Of a DNA stretch of 64,000 nt, positions 53,930 to 64,000 are shown piece by piece. Within the stretch, counting starts at the first letter, position 1. The number at the start of each line of letters is the position of its first letter. Under the pieces are notes generated by a model. The model was not told where the DNA came from. It saw nothing but the letters and a program-made list of their open reading frames with translations, and did not search any database. Source of the stretch: Roseinatronobacter alkalisoli (GTDB lineage: Bacteria > Pseudomonadota > Alphaproteobacteria > Rhodobacterales > Rhodobacteraceae). The DNA is taken from contig NZ_JAQZSM010000003.1 in assembly GCF_028745735.1 (NCBI RefSeq), positions 186,001 to 250,000 of the forward strand, read 5' to 3'. A program made the translations under genes and the position numbers.

Positions 53930-54613
53930 TTATGCCGCGCGGCTGGACTGGATTTCTTCCCATGCGCGGTTCAGGTCGCGCAGACGGTGTTCGGCCAGTT
54001 TTACCGCTTCGGGCGGGACACCACGCGCGGCCATGCGGTCGGGATGGGTGTCGCGTACCGCCTGACGATAACTGCGGCGGATATCATCAAGCGGCGCATC
54101 TGGCGCGACTTCCAGCACATCATACGGGTCTGGTGCGACATCGCCCACATAGCGCGCGCGCAGACAACGGAAACACCGGTCCGACAGGCCGAATATCTGC
54201 GCAACCTGCGACAGGAACTCTTCCTCGGCGGGGTGAAAATTGCCGTCTGAAACAGCGACTTCAAACAAGCCTTCCATCAGGTCCACCAGCACCGGATCAC
54301 GCGCGGGAAACATGCTGGCAATCTTACGGGCATACAGGTCAAACCCTGCCACATCCTGCCGCGCCAGATTGAACACCCGCGCGGCATTGGCTTCTTCTTC
54401 GGGGGCAATGATGAACACCCGCCGGAAGGTTGCCACCTCGCCACGGGTGACCTGCCCGTCGGCCTTGGCCAGTTTCGCGCCAAGCGCGATCACTGCAATG
54501 GTAAAGGCCACGCTGCGTTCGGGGGCCGTGCGCAAACGGTCAAAAACCGCGCTCAGGCTTTCCCCCTTGCCCAGTGCTTTCAGCGCTTCAGCGATGCGTA
54601 TCCAGATCGACAT
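53930..54613 (-). CDS. DnaJ-domain co-chaperone with TerB-like domain
   Basis: A 227-residue cytosolic protein. The N-terminal two-thirds is TerB/DjlA-like (AFTIAVIALGAKLAKADGQV, LFEVAVSDGNFHPAEEEFL: two acidic pseudo-repeat metal-binding motifs). The C-terminal J domain has YDVLEVAPDAPLDDIRRSYR and the HPD motif in DTHPDRMAARG, which stimulates DnaK. No membrane segment, unlike DjlA. Frequently found in alphaproteobacteria; client unknown. Confidence 0.88.
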   Translation of the reverse strand: MSIWIRIAEALKALGKGESLSAVFDRLRTAPERSVAFTIAVIALGAKLAKADGQVTRGEVATFRRVFIIAPEEEANAARVFNLARQDVAGFDLYARKIASMFPARDPVLVDLMEGLFEVAVSDGNFHPAEEEFLSQVAQIFGLSDRCFRCLRARYVGDVAPDPYDVLEVAPDAPLDDIRRSYRQAVRDTHPDRMAARGVPPEAVKLAEHRLRDLNRAWEEIQSSRAA

Positions 54614-54666
54614 AGGGTAAAGCTATCAGGGCGTTGGGGGAAATGCAGCAGGCGAAACGCCGCAAC

Positions 54667-55164
54667 TCACAAAAATTTCTGCATCAGCACAAGATCATGA
54701 TACTGCCCGAATTTCCAGCCGACCTGCGGCATGGTCCCGACAGTTTCATAGCCCAATGCCGCATGAAAACCGACACTGGCGGTATTTGATGCGGTGATGG
54801 CACCGACCATCACATGATTGCCAGCACGGCGCGCATGATCTTCCAGCGCCAGCAACAGCGCGCGCCCTGCCCCTTTGCCGCGCGCGGCGTCACTCAGGTT
54901 GATGGTGTGTTCCATGCAGCGGGAATAACCCAATCCGCCGCGAAACTGCGCATAGCTGGCGAATCCCAACACCCGCCCGCCCGATTCTGCCAGCATGAAC
55001 GCATGCCCGCCCGCCTGACGTTCACCGATCATGGCAGTAATTTCAGCAGGGCCACGTTCCACCGGATTGAAGGTGATAACAGTGTTCCGGATGATCGGGT
55101 TCCAGATATCGCAGATAGACGCGGCATCATCCGGGGTGGCATTGCGCAGGGTCAGGTCACTCAT
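54667..55164 (-). CDS. GNAT N-acetyltransferase (phosphinothricin acetyltransferase-like)
   Basis: A 165-residue acetyl-CoA-dependent N-acetyltransferase. Motif A (R-x2-G-x-G/A) is AARGKGAGRALLLALEDHAR; substrate-side segments ICDIWNPIIRNTVITF and RCMEHTINL resemble the Pat/Bar (phosphinothricin/methionine sulfoximine) group. The C-terminal strand KFGQYHDLVLMQK is typical. Substrate is inferred. A 16-bp palindrome lies 19 bases upstream of the start and might regulate it. Confidence 0.85.
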   Translation of the reverse strand: MSDLTLRNATPDDAASICDIWNPIIRNTVITFNPVERGPAEITAMIGERQAGGHAFMLAESGGRVLGFASYAQFRGGLGYSRCMEHTINLSDAARGKGAGRALLLALEDHARRAGNHVMVGAITASNTASVGFHAALGYETVGTMPQVGWKFGQYHDLVLMQKFL

Positions 55165-55182
55165 GTCGGGCCTATTGAATTG

Positions 55183-55198
55183 CAGACGCCGGCGTCTG
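55183..55198. promoter_or_regulatory. Perfect 16-bp palindrome upstream of GNAT gene
   Basis: CAGACGCC-GGCGTCTG, no spacer, between the stop of the Fe-S scaffold-like gene and the GNAT start. It could be an operator for a dimeric regulator of the acetyltransferase or the end hairpin of the upstream gene; there is no T-run to support the latter. Confidence 0.45.
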
Positions 55199-55219
55199 TG
55201 CGCCGTTGTACTGCCCGCG

Positions 55220-55681
55220 TCAAGTGGATGTGTGCTGCGCGCTGGCCTGTGCCGTCAAGGCGGCTTCTGCCGCAGCCTCGATCGCCAATAAAATAGACGC
55301 ATGACGGTTGCGGTATTCCCGCGCGGGTTGCAGCACTTCATATCCGTCAAAAGGGGCGTCGGGCACAGGGCCATCCTGCTGCAGCATGGCACGCAACTGA
55401 TCGCGCGCAAGGGTCAGTTCCTGCGCACTGCGCCCCAGCACAACCTGCCCCAGCACAGCGGCGGCAGCCTGTCCCAGCGCGCAGGCTTTCACATCCTGCC
55501 CGAACCGGCTGACGCGCCCATCCGCCATATCCAGATCAACCGTCACGGTAGACCCGCAAAGCGGCGAACGGCGCTTGACACTGGCCTGCGGCCCTTCCAG
55601 CCGTGCGTGATGTGCAATATCCGTGGCAAGCGCAAGAATGCGGCCGGAATACAGTTTTATCAGGTCGGCATTATCGCTCAA
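55220..55681 (-). CDS. Iron-sulfur cluster assembly scaffold-like protein (NifU/SufU N-terminal type)
   Basis: A 153-residue scaffold-fold protein. The start is TTG at 55681, the only start codon in the right place with an AAAGGAAAA site. Two ligand-like segments are present: RRSPLCGSTVTVDL and VKACALGQAAAAVLG. Compared with SufU/NifU (PLCGD, GC-S, third Cys near the C-terminus), the Asp after CG is Ser, and the third Cys is replaced by His in YRNRHASILLA. It may therefore have lost standard cluster binding or act as a sulfurtransfer partner. It is divergent from hisI with a 60-base gap. Confidence 0.82.
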   Translation of the reverse strand: MSDNADLIKLYSGRILALATDIAHHARLEGPQASVKRRSPLCGSTVTVDLDMADGRVSRFGQDVKACALGQAAAAVLGQVVLGRSAQELTLARDQLRAMLQQDGPVPDAPFDGYEVLQPAREYRNRHASILLAIEAAAEAALTAQASAQHTST

Positions 55682-55743
55682 GACGGGTTTTCCTTTGTGC
55701 TGTGTCAGGCTATGCCTAGCCCGCCCAGAACAGGACATAACCC

Positions 55744-56106
55744 ATGATTTTCGATCCGCAAACCCTGTCATATGACGAAAAAGGTCTAATTCCCGTGATC
55801 GCGCAGGATCATGAAACCGGTCAGGTGCTGATGATGGCCTGGATGAATGCCGATGCGGTCGCGCAAACACTGGCCACGGGACGGGTGACCTACTGGTCCC
55901 GGTCGCGCCAGTCCTTCTGGATCAAGGGTGAAACCTCCGGGCATGTGCAGAAACTGGTCGATTTCCGGCTGGATTGCGACCGCGATTGCCTGCTGGTCAT
56001 GGTTGATCAGACCGGTCCCGCCTGTCACACCAACCGCAAAAGCTGTTTTTACCGGGCCGTGCGGGATGGTGTGGAAACCGAACTGATGCAGCCGCTTACA
56101 GACTGA
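55744..56106 (+). CDS. hisI: Phosphoribosyl-AMP cyclohydrolase
   Basis: A 120-residue enzyme opening the adenine ring of PR-AMP, the third step of histidine synthesis; stand-alone HisI without the HisE domain. Metal-binding signature [20 protein letters not shown] (Asp-x-Asp-x-Asp-like, His and Cys). The N-terminal [19 protein letters not shown] is typical. ATG 55744 follows AGGAC. Separate from the hisS-hisZ-hisG group. Its end overlaps the start of gluQ's convergent stop by 11 bases. Confidence 0.95.
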   Translation: MIFDPQTLSYDEKGLIPVIAQDHETGQVLMMAWMNADAVAQTLATGRVTYWSRSRQSFWIKGETSGHVQKLVDFRLDCDRDCLLVMVDQTGPACHTNRKSCFYRAVRDGVETELMQPLTD

Positions 56107-56944
56107 CCATCGCGCGGATATCGGCGGGGGTGGCACCAGCCGCGCGGTAAGTGGCAATGGCGCGGGCATCATCACGCTTGGCCAGGCGTTTGCCATGTTC
56201 ATCTCGAATTAAGTCATGATGCCAGTAGCTTGGGCGCGGAAGTTCAAGCAATACCTGAAGCAGCGCGTGTATGGCCGTGGCGTCAAACAGGTCCGCGCCA
56301 CGGGTCACTTCGCTGATCCCTTGCGCGGCGTCATCAACAACCACCGACAGGTGATAGCTTGTCCCCATATCGCGCCGCGCCAGCACCACATCACCGATAT
56401 TAGCAATCATCCAGTCAGGATCCGGGCTATGGGTGCCATGGTGCAGCGGGCCGTTTTCCATAAAACGGACCTGCCCGGCCAGACCAAGCGCGCGGCGCAT
56501 ATCCAGACGCAGCGCGTCATTCGCGCCCGCCTGCGCGATGTCCCGTCCGCGACAGGTGCCGGGATAGACCACCCCGTCCGGCCCGATAACCGGCACCCCT
56601 TCCTGCGGGGCGGACAAGGCGGCGCGAATGTCACCGCGTGTGCAGATGCAGGGATAAAGCACCCCCAGACGGGCGAGTTTTTCCAAGGCCGCACTGTAGG
56701 CTGGCAAGCGGTCGGATTGGCGCATCACCGGAAGGGGCCAGCGCAACCCCAACCAGCGCAGATCATCAAAAATCTGCGCCTCGAACGCTGTGCGGCAGCG
56801 ATTTTGGTCGATATCCTCGATCCGCAGCAGGAATTGCCCCGGCCCGCTGCGTTCCGCCGCAATCAACGCCGAATAGGCATGCCCCAGATGCAGCGGGCCG
56901 GTGGGTGACGGCGCGAAGCGGGTGATGCGCCCTTCAGGCCGCAT
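56096..56944 (-). CDS. gluQ: Glutamyl-Q tRNA(Asp) synthetase
   Basis: A 282-residue truncated glutamyl-tRNA synthetase without anticodon domain, attaching glutamate to queuosine-34 of tRNA-Asp. HIGH-type motif HLGH in [23 protein letters not shown]-type KRLAKRD near the C-terminus and the zinc motif [17 protein letters not shown]. The start at 56944 overlaps the trmFO stop by 11 bases, so both tRNA-modification genes are coupled. Confidence 0.92.
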   Translation of the reverse strand: MRPEGRITRFAPSPTGPLHLGHAYSALIAAERSGPGQFLLRIEDIDQNRCRTAFEAQIFDDLRWLGLRWPLPVMRQSDRLPAYSAALEKLARLGVLYPCICTRGDIRAALSAPQEGVPVIGPDGVVYPGTCRGRDIAQAGANDALRLDMRRALGLAGQVRFMENGPLHHGTHSPDPDWMIANIGDVVLARRDMGTSYHLSVVVDDAAQGISEVTRGADLFDATAIHALLQVLLELPRPSYWHHDLIRDEHGKRLAKRDDARAIATYRAAGATPADIRAMVSL

Positions 56945-58283
56945 CGCGTTTCTGGCCTGCCAGCCAATCGGAAAAGGCCAGTTTGGCGCGGTCGGTATAG
57001 GCTTTGTAGCGGTCGCGCCGCCCGCGCCGCCCACCCTTGGCATCAATCGGGGGGAACAGGCCGAAATTCACATTCATCGGCTGAAAGGTTTTCGCCTCTG
57101 CCCCGCCGGTGATGTGATGAACAAGCGCGCCCATGGCCGTTTCACGCGGTGGCGCGCTGACGGGCCGCCCCAACAGATCGCCCGCAGCCAGACGCCCCGC
57201 CAACAGCCCCATGGCGGCGGATTCAACATATCCTTCGACGCCGGTAATCTGTCCCGCGAACCGGATATTGGGACGCGAGCGCAGGCGAAGCTGCTCATCC
57301 AACAGGGTGGGCGAATTCAGAAACGTATTGCGGTGAATCCCGCCAAGACGTGCAAATGATGCATCCTCTAGCCCCGGAATCATTTTAAAAACAGATGCCT
57401 GCGCGCCATACTTCATCTTAGTCTGAAAGCCGACGATATTGTAAAGCGTCCCCAGTGCATTGTCGCGGCGCAGTTGCACGACCGCATGGGGTTTCTTGTC
57501 GGGGGCATGCGGGTTTGTCAGGCCCACAGGTTTCATCGGCCCGTGGCGCAGGGTTTCACGCCCGCGTTCTGCCATCACCTCAATCGGCAGGCAGCCATCG
57601 AAATATTGCGCGGTTTCCCCCTCGTGGAATTCGGTCTTGTCGGCGGCCAGAAGCGCGTCAATGAAAGCCTCATACTGATCGCGATCCATCGGGCAGTTCA
57701 GATAGGCTGTGCGCTGTTCTTCCGTCTCGCCCTTGTCATAGCGCGACTGGAACCACGCCTTGGACAAATCGATGGTGTCGAAATAGACAATCGGTGCAAT
57801 CGCGTCGAAAAACGCAAGCGCGGTGGCACCAGTTTCCTGCGCAATCGCTTCGGCCAACGCACCGGATGTCAGCGGGCCAGTCGCAATAATCCACTGCCCC
57901 TGATCGGGCAATGCGCTGATTTCCCCGCGTTCCAGCCGGATATTGGGATGCGCCAGCAAGTGTTCCGTCACTGCGCGGGCAAATGCATCGCGGTCTACCG
58001 CCAATGCACCCCCGGCGGGCAATGCATGCCGGTCGGCCATATCCATGATCAGCCCGCCTGCTGCGCGCATTTCCCAATGCAGCAAGCCGACCGCGTTCTG
58101 TTCATCATCATCCGAGCGAAAGGAATTCGAACACACCATTTCAGCCAGATATTCCGTCTGATGCGCGAATGTGCCGGTTTGCGGGCGCATTTCATGAATT
58201 ACCACCTGCACGCCCTGCCCTGCGGCCTGCCATGCGGCCTCTGATCCGGCCATGCCGCCACCGATGATATGCAACTGCGTCAT
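56934..58283 (-). CDS. trmFO: Methylenetetrahydrofolate-tRNA (uracil-54 C5) methyltransferase
   Basis: A 449-residue FAD-dependent enzyme that methylates U54 of tRNAs with methylene-THF. The N-terminal FAD motif is [13 protein letters not shown]. The catalytic cysteine is in [18 protein letters not shown], and [16 protein letters not shown] and the C-terminal [17 protein letters not shown] are also typical. Complete, starting from 58283. Coupled with gluQ downstream. Confidence 0.95.
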   Translation of the reverse strand: MTQLHIIGGGMAGSEAAWQAAGQGVQVVIHEMRPQTGTFAHQTEYLAEMVCSNSFRSDDDEQNAVGLLHWEMRAAGGLIMDMADRHALPAGGALAVDRDAFARAVTEHLLAHPNIRLERGEISALPDQGQWIIATGPLTSGALAEAIAQETGATALAFFDAIAPIVYFDTIDLSKAWFQSRYDKGETEEQRTAYLNCPMDRDQYEAFIDALLAADKTEFHEGETAQYFDGCLPIEVMAERGRETLRHGPMKPVGLTNPHAPDKKPHAVVQLRRDNALGTLYNIVGFQTKMKYGAQASVFKMIPGLEDASFARLGGIHRNTFLNSPTLLDEQLRLRSRPNIRFAGQITGVEGYVESAAMGLLAGRLAAGDLLGRPVSAPPRETAMGALVHHITGGAEAKTFQPMNVNFGLFPPIDAKGGRRGRRDRYKAYTDRAKLAFSDWLAGQKRDAA

Positions 58284-58350
58284 TCTGCCGACCCCTTCAT
58301 GTGCTTCGTGCCCCAGATAGACAGCCCGGACCGGTTTGGCAAATCCCCAG

Positions 58351-58392
58351 AAAAGAAAAAACCGCCGCGCATGGGGACACCATGGCGGCGGC
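58351..58392 (-). terminator. Strong intrinsic terminator of the 37-residue gene
   Basis: On the minus strand: GCCGCCATGG, a loop, CCATGCGCGGCGG then TTTTTTCTTTTC (58361-58351). A 7-11 bp stem followed by a T-rich run. Lies about 80 bases downstream of the 37-residue gene and 70 bases upstream of trmFO, so it isolates the small gene from trmFO. Confidence 0.85.
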
Positions 58393-58464
58393 AGTCAGGG
58401 TCAGAAACGCGACGGGGGCACGGGACGGTGCGCAGATCGCGCGGCGGACTGACCCGCAAGCAGT

Positions 58465-58578
58465 TCAGGCAAACAAAGGCAGATGAAGCGTGGCCAGAAC
58501 CAGAACCGTCAGGGCAACGCCCCCGGCCAGATCCTGCCAGAAGGCATGGTGGTCAGATTGGGACTGAAAGCGGAACAT
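58465..58578 (-). CDS. 37-residue membrane protein, probable SOS-regulated
   Basis: A 37-residue protein (MFRFQSQSDHHAFWQDLAGG and a membrane half VALTVLVLATLHLPLFA). It has a charged/aromatic N-terminal cytosolic segment (residues 1-16) and one transmembrane helix (17-37). A GGAGGG site lies six bases upstream of the ATG at 58578. Upstream are a TTGACA (58630-58635), a perfect GAAC-N7-GAAC box of the alphaproteobacterial LexA type and a second pair of half-sites. A strong terminator follows. It is the clearest case in the window of an independent small gene; the size and layout recall Caulobacter SidA, an SOS-induced small membrane division inhibitor. Homology to SidA is not claimed. Confidence 0.8.
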   Translation of the reverse strand: MFRFQSQSDHHAFWQDLAGGVALTVLVLATLHLPLFA

Positions 58579-58606
58579 GGCACCCTCCATCTGTTGTGTT
58601 GACCAT

Positions 58607-58635
58607 TTGTTCTCATTTGTTCTGCATGTTGTCAA
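58607..58635 (-). promoter_or_regulatory. Promoter of the 37-residue membrane gene
   Basis: TTGACA (-35) at 58630-58635 on the minus strand, with a 17-base spacing to 58607-58612, where the sequence reads GAACAA rather than a consensus -10. A GAAC-N6-GAAC pair (58609-58622) covers the -10 area. Promoter position is inferred. Confidence 0.5.
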
Positions 58636-58650
58636 GAACAAAATCGGAAC
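58636..58650 (-). promoter_or_regulatory. LexA-type SOS box (GAAC-N7-GAAC)
   Basis: GAAC AAAATCG GAAC on the plus strand, equal to GTTC-N7-GTTC on the minus, exactly the LexA site described for Rhodobacter and related alphaproteobacteria. It directly abuts the -35 of the 37-residue gene, 58 bases from its start codon, so LexA would repress it. Lies just after the recG stop. Confidence 0.75.
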
Positions 58651-58664
58651 ACCTATCAACGGCA

Positions 58665-60755
58665 CTATCCAACAGAAAGGTATTTGATCGCCTTGTCCTG
58701 CTCCATCAGCCACAGGGCCACGCGCGCGGCCTGCCCGCGCGGGCTGCGTAATTCGGGGTCATCGGCCAGCAGTTTGCGCACATCCGTCTGGGCCGTGGCC
58801 ATCAGTGCCGCCTGACGTTCCATATCGGCCACCCGAAACCGTGGCAGGCCCGATTGCGCCGTTCCGATCAGATCGCCCGCGCCGCGAATTGCCATATCTT
58901 CTTCTGCAATGCGAAACCCGTCTTCAGTGTCGCGCAACAGTTTCAGGCGGCGCGCGGCGGTTTCGCCCAAGGGTGCTTCATACATCAGCAGGCAGGTGGA
59001 TTCCGCGCTGCCCCGCCCCACACGCCCGCGCAACTGGTGCAATTGCGCAAGACCAAAACTTTCGGCGCGTTCGATCACCATGATCGAGGCATTGGGCACA
59101 TTCACCCCCACTTCGATGACCGTTGTTGCCACCAGAAGCTGGGTGCGTCCCGCCACGAAACCGGCCATCGCTGCGTCCTTTTCGGCGGGGGGCAACTGGC
59201 CATGCACCAGCCCCACAGCCCCCTCACCCAAGGCAGCGCGCAAGTATTCGAACCGCGACTGTGCCGCCGTCAGGTTGACAAGCTCCGATTCCTCGACCAG
59301 CGGGCAGACCCAATAGGCCTGCCGCCCCTCTGCGATGGCCTGGCGCAGATGGGCCACCACTTCATCCATGCGCGCGGTGGACACAAGCGCAGTGCGGACG
59401 GGTTTGCGCCCGGGCGGTTTTTCATCCAGCACCGACACATCCATATCGCCATATTGCGCCAACGCCAGTGACCGTGGAATGGGCGTTGCGGTCATGACCA
59501 GCACATCCGCGCCCACGCCCTTGGCGGCAAGGGCCGCGCGTTGTGCCACTCCGAAACGGTGTTGTTCATCAACAACCGCAAGGCGCAGATCGGCGAATTC
59601 GACACCTTTCTGGAACACAGCATGCGTGCCCACAAGAATCTGGATGCGGCCATTGGCCAGCGCATCCAGCTTCTGCGCGCGCTCGGATGCTTTGTCGCGC
59701 CCGGTCAGCAGGGCAAGACTGACCCCCGCCATTTCCGCCAGCGGCCGCAGGCTTTCCAGATGCTGGCGTGCCAGAATTTCGGTCGGGGCCATCATGACGC
59801 CCTGCCCGCCCGCTTCAACCGCGATCAGCAGCGCCATCAGCGCCACCAGCGTCTTGCCCGCGCCGACATCGCCCTGCAACAACCGGTTCATCCGGACAGG
59901 CGCGGCCATATCCGCTGCAATTTCCGCAATCGCGCGGGTTTGCGCGCCTGTGGGGCGGTAATCCAGCGCCGCCAGAACCCGGTCGCGCAACGCCCCATCG
60001 CCGGAACTGGCCCGCCCCGGTTTGCGCCTTTGGCGCAGTCGCGCCAGCGCCAATGTCATCTGATGGGCGAAAAATTCATCATAGGCCAGACGGGTCCGTG
60101 CCGGTGCGTTCGGCAACACGTCAGACAGGGTTCCGGGCGCATGCGCTGCAATGATTGCGGTCTGCCAGTCGGGCCACCCTTCGCGCACCAGAAGCGCAGG
60201 ATCAATCCATTCCGCAAGTTGCGGCGCGCGGGTCAGGGCCGCCGCCGCCGCCCTGGCGATCAGCTTCTGGGTAACGCCCGCGCATAACGCATAGACAGGT
60301 TCCACCGATGGCAGGTTTTCCGCCTCATCCGGATGCAGCACATGATCGGGATGAACCATCTGCGCCATGCCATCGAACAGTTCCAGTTTGCCCGATACCA
60401 GCCGCCGCTGCCCTGTTGGCAACAGTTTTTGCAGATATTCCCCCCGCGCGTGGAAGAAAACCAACTGAAATTCCTGCGCGTCATCGCGCACCTGCACGCG
60501 GTAGGGTTTGCCGCGGCTGCGCGGCGGGTGATGGGCCATGACTGTCACTTCGACAGTGGCCGTGCCGGGAAAATCCAGCCCGCGGATGGACGCGCGGCGC
60601 GACCGGTCGATCAGCGCATGCGGCAGATGAAACAGTAAATCACGCGGGGTGCCGATATGCAGCGCCGCGAAATTTTTGGCTGTTTTCGGGCCGATCCCGT
60701 CCAGTATTTCCAGCCCGGCGAAAAGCGGAAACAGAATTTCGGGTCGTGCCGCCAT
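58665..60755 (-). CDS. recG: ATP-dependent DNA helicase RecG
   Basis: A 696-residue branch-migration helicase remodelling stalled forks and Holliday junctions. N-terminal wedge domain with oligonucleotide-binding fold (residues ~1-230), helicase motifs: Walker A LLQGDVGAGKTLVALMAL, PTEILARQH, DExH-type VVDEQHRFGVAQR, TATPIPRSLALAQYGD and LLVATTVIEVGVNVPNA, then QLRGRVGRG. Starts one base from the ligA stop, so recG is co-transcribed with ligA. Confidence 0.96.
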   Translation of the reverse strand: MAARPEILFPLFAGLEILDGIGPKTAKNFAALHIGTPRDLLFHLPHALIDRSRRASIRGLDFPGTATVEVTVMAHHPPRSRGKPYRVQVRDDAQEFQLVFFHARGEYLQKLLPTGQRRLVSGKLELFDGMAQMVHPDHVLHPDEAENLPSVEPVYALCAGVTQKLIARAAAAALTRAPQLAEWIDPALLVREGWPDWQTAIIAAHAPGTLSDVLPNAPARTRLAYDEFFAHQMTLALARLRQRRKPGRASSGDGALRDRVLAALDYRPTGAQTRAIAEIAADMAAPVRMNRLLQGDVGAGKTLVALMALLIAVEAGGQGVMMAPTEILARQHLESLRPLAEMAGVSLALLTGRDKASERAQKLDALANGRIQILVGTHAVFQKGVEFADLRLAVVDEQHRFGVAQRAALAAKGVGADVLVMTATPIPRSLALAQYGDMDVSVLDEKPPGRKPVRTALVSTARMDEVVAHLRQAIAEGRQAYWVCPLVEESELVNLTAAQSRFEYLRAALGEGAVGLVHGQLPPAEKDAAMAGFVAGRTQLLVATTVIEVGVNVPNASIMVIERAESFGLAQLHQLRGRVGRGSAESTCLLMYEAPLGETAARRLKLLRDTEDGFRIAEEDMAIRGAGDLIGTAQSGLPRFRVADMERQAALMATAQTDVRKLLADDPELRSPRGQAARVALWLMEQDKAIKYLSVG

Positions 60756-60756
60756 G

Positions 60757-63193
<2,437 letters not shown>

Positions 63194-63910
63194 TCAGGCG
63201 GTCATGGCCTTGATGGGTGCAGGGTCCGACAGCGCCGCCGGATCGCGCAGCACATAGCCGCGCCCCCAGACGGTTTCGATATAATTTTCGCCATCGGTGG
63301 CTTCGACAAGTTTCTTGCGCAATTTGCAGATAAAGACGTCAATGATCTTCAGTTCAGGTTCATCCATGCCGCCATACAGATGATTGAGGAACATTTCCTT
63401 GGTCAGCGTAGTGCCCTTGCGCAAGCTGAGGAGTTCCAGCATCTGATATTCCTTGCCGGTCAGATGCACGACCTTTCCATCCACTTCGACGGTCTTGGCG
63501 TCCAGATTGACGGCCACCTTGCCGGTACGAATAACCGATTGCGCATGCCCCTGGCTGCGGCGGACAATAGCATGGATGCGCGCGACCAGTTCTTCGCGAT
63601 GGAAGGGTTTGGTCAGGTAATCATCTGCGCCGCCGCCGAAACCGCGCAGCTTGGTGTCGGTATCGGAATCACCTGTAAGGATCAGGATCGGCGTGTCCAC
63701 CCGCGACAGACGGATCTGACGCAGCACATCAAGACCACCAAGGTCGGGCAGGTTCAGGTCCAGCAAAATAAGGTCATAGTCATAAATCTTGCTAAGTTCG
63801 ATCGCCTCTTCGCCCATATCGGTACAATACACATTGAAATTGGAATGCGTGAGCATCAGTTCTATGCTTCTTGATGTGGTGGGGTCGTCTTCAACGAGCA
63901 AAACGCGCAT
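63194..63910 (-). CDS. ctrA: Cell-cycle response regulator CtrA
   Basis: A 238-residue OmpR-type regulator, a master regulator of motility, gene-transfer-agent and cell-cycle genes in alphaproteobacteria. Receiver domain with [14 protein letters not shown] at the start and phosphoacceptor Asp51 in [19 protein letters not shown] and DDYLTKPF follow. The DNA-binding half ([39 protein letters not shown]) is nearly the CtrA standard. Start 63910 follows AAGGAG. A TTAA-N7-TTAC box lies upstream (63956-63970), suggesting autoregulation. Confidence 0.95.
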   Translation of the reverse strand: MRVLLVEDDPTTSRSIELMLTHSNFNVYCTDMGEEAIELSKIYDYDLILLDLNLPDLGGLDVLRQIRLSRVDTPILILTGDSDTDTKLRGFGGGADDYLTKPFHREELVARIHAIVRRSQGHAQSVIRTGKVAVNLDAKTVEVDGKVVHLTGKEYQMLELLSLRKGTTLTKEMFLNHLYGGMDEPELKIIDVFICKLRKKLVEATDGENYIETVWGRGYVLRDPAALSDPAPIKAMTA

Positions 63911-63955
63911 GAGGTTCTCCTTTATCGCCGCTTCCACCACATTTATCCAAATTCG

Positions 63956-63970
63956 TTAATTCTATGTTAC
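63956..63970. promoter_or_regulatory. CtrA-type box upstream of ctrA
   Basis: TTAA TTCTATG TTAC, one base from the TTAA-N7-TTAA consensus recognised by CtrA, centred about 50 bases upstream of the ctrA start. In Caulobacter, ctrA is autoregulated through such sites. Confidence 0.6.
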
Positions 63971-64000
63971 CGAACTGAAAAACGAACAACAACAACCTAT

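Noticed and set aside
58609-58622. Second LexA site GAAC-N6-GAAC
   Set aside because: Spacing is six rather than seven, so not counted as a site; kept only as supporting half-sites for the box at 58636-58650.

Overview
The window is about 62-63% GC, densely coded and looks like the main chromosome of an alphaproteobacterium of the Rhodobacterales/Rhodobacteraceae type. The evidence is a CtrA-type cell-cycle regulator, an ethylmalonyl-CoA mutase, a group II RpoH-like sigma factor, TrmFO, the hisS-hisZ-hisG order and several small proteins typical of that family. I cannot name the genus. No tRNA, rRNA, insertion sequence, prophage or CRISPR array was recognised.

Layout. 1-2383: pyrF (cut by the left edge) and a secreted caspase-fold pseudo-protease. 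2420-10852: one minus-strand branched-chain-type ABC transporter operon flanked by two acyl-CoA-forming ligases. 11066-14232: hybrid histidine kinase, OmpR-type regulator and a universal stress protein. 14497-18959: FAH hydrolase, ChaC-like enzyme, DUF2125 and VanZ-like proteins in convergent overlap, the sigma factor, and a divergent MarR-like regulator with a cysteine cluster. 19091-22480: PpiD-like chaperone and trpE. 22481-23923: an AT-rich foreign-looking insert with a membrane-anchored unknown protein and a stand-alone GT51 transglycosylase. 23924-28512: gcvP, gcvH and gcvT behind a tandem glycine riboswitch. 28604-34368: second ChaC-like enzyme, SH3 protein, 2-hydroxyacid dehydrogenase, thioredoxin-like protein, and an overlapping membrane hydrolase/cytochrome P450 pair. 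34518-37926: hisG, hisZ, hisS. 38177-41985: dnaB overlapping a fosA-type gene, a 50-residue protein, Hsp20 and a trypsin-like protease. 42060-45996: glycolate oxidase glcF, glcE, glcD. 46072-51682: LysE/ArgO-type exporter, ethylmalonyl-CoA mutase, lytic transglycosylase lipoprotein, TfoX C-terminal protein, a 48-residue protein and serS. 51906-58283: ppx, a secreted unknown, a DnaJ protein, GNAT, Fe-S scaffold-like protein, hisI, gluQ and trmFO. 58465-63910: a 37-residue membrane protein behind a LexA-type box, then recG, ligA and ctrA.

The most promising undescribed items are: (i) the 37-residue membrane protein (58465-58578), with its own promoter, a perfect GAAC-N7-GAAC box and a strong terminator, which looks like an SOS-induced small membrane inhibitor; (ii) the AT-rich cassette between trpE and gcvP; (iii) low-GC patches inside the tRNA-contacting regions of two aminoacyl-tRNA synthetases, hisS and serS; and (iv) the cysteine-cluster MarR-like regulator facing rpoH across a perfect 15-bp palindrome.
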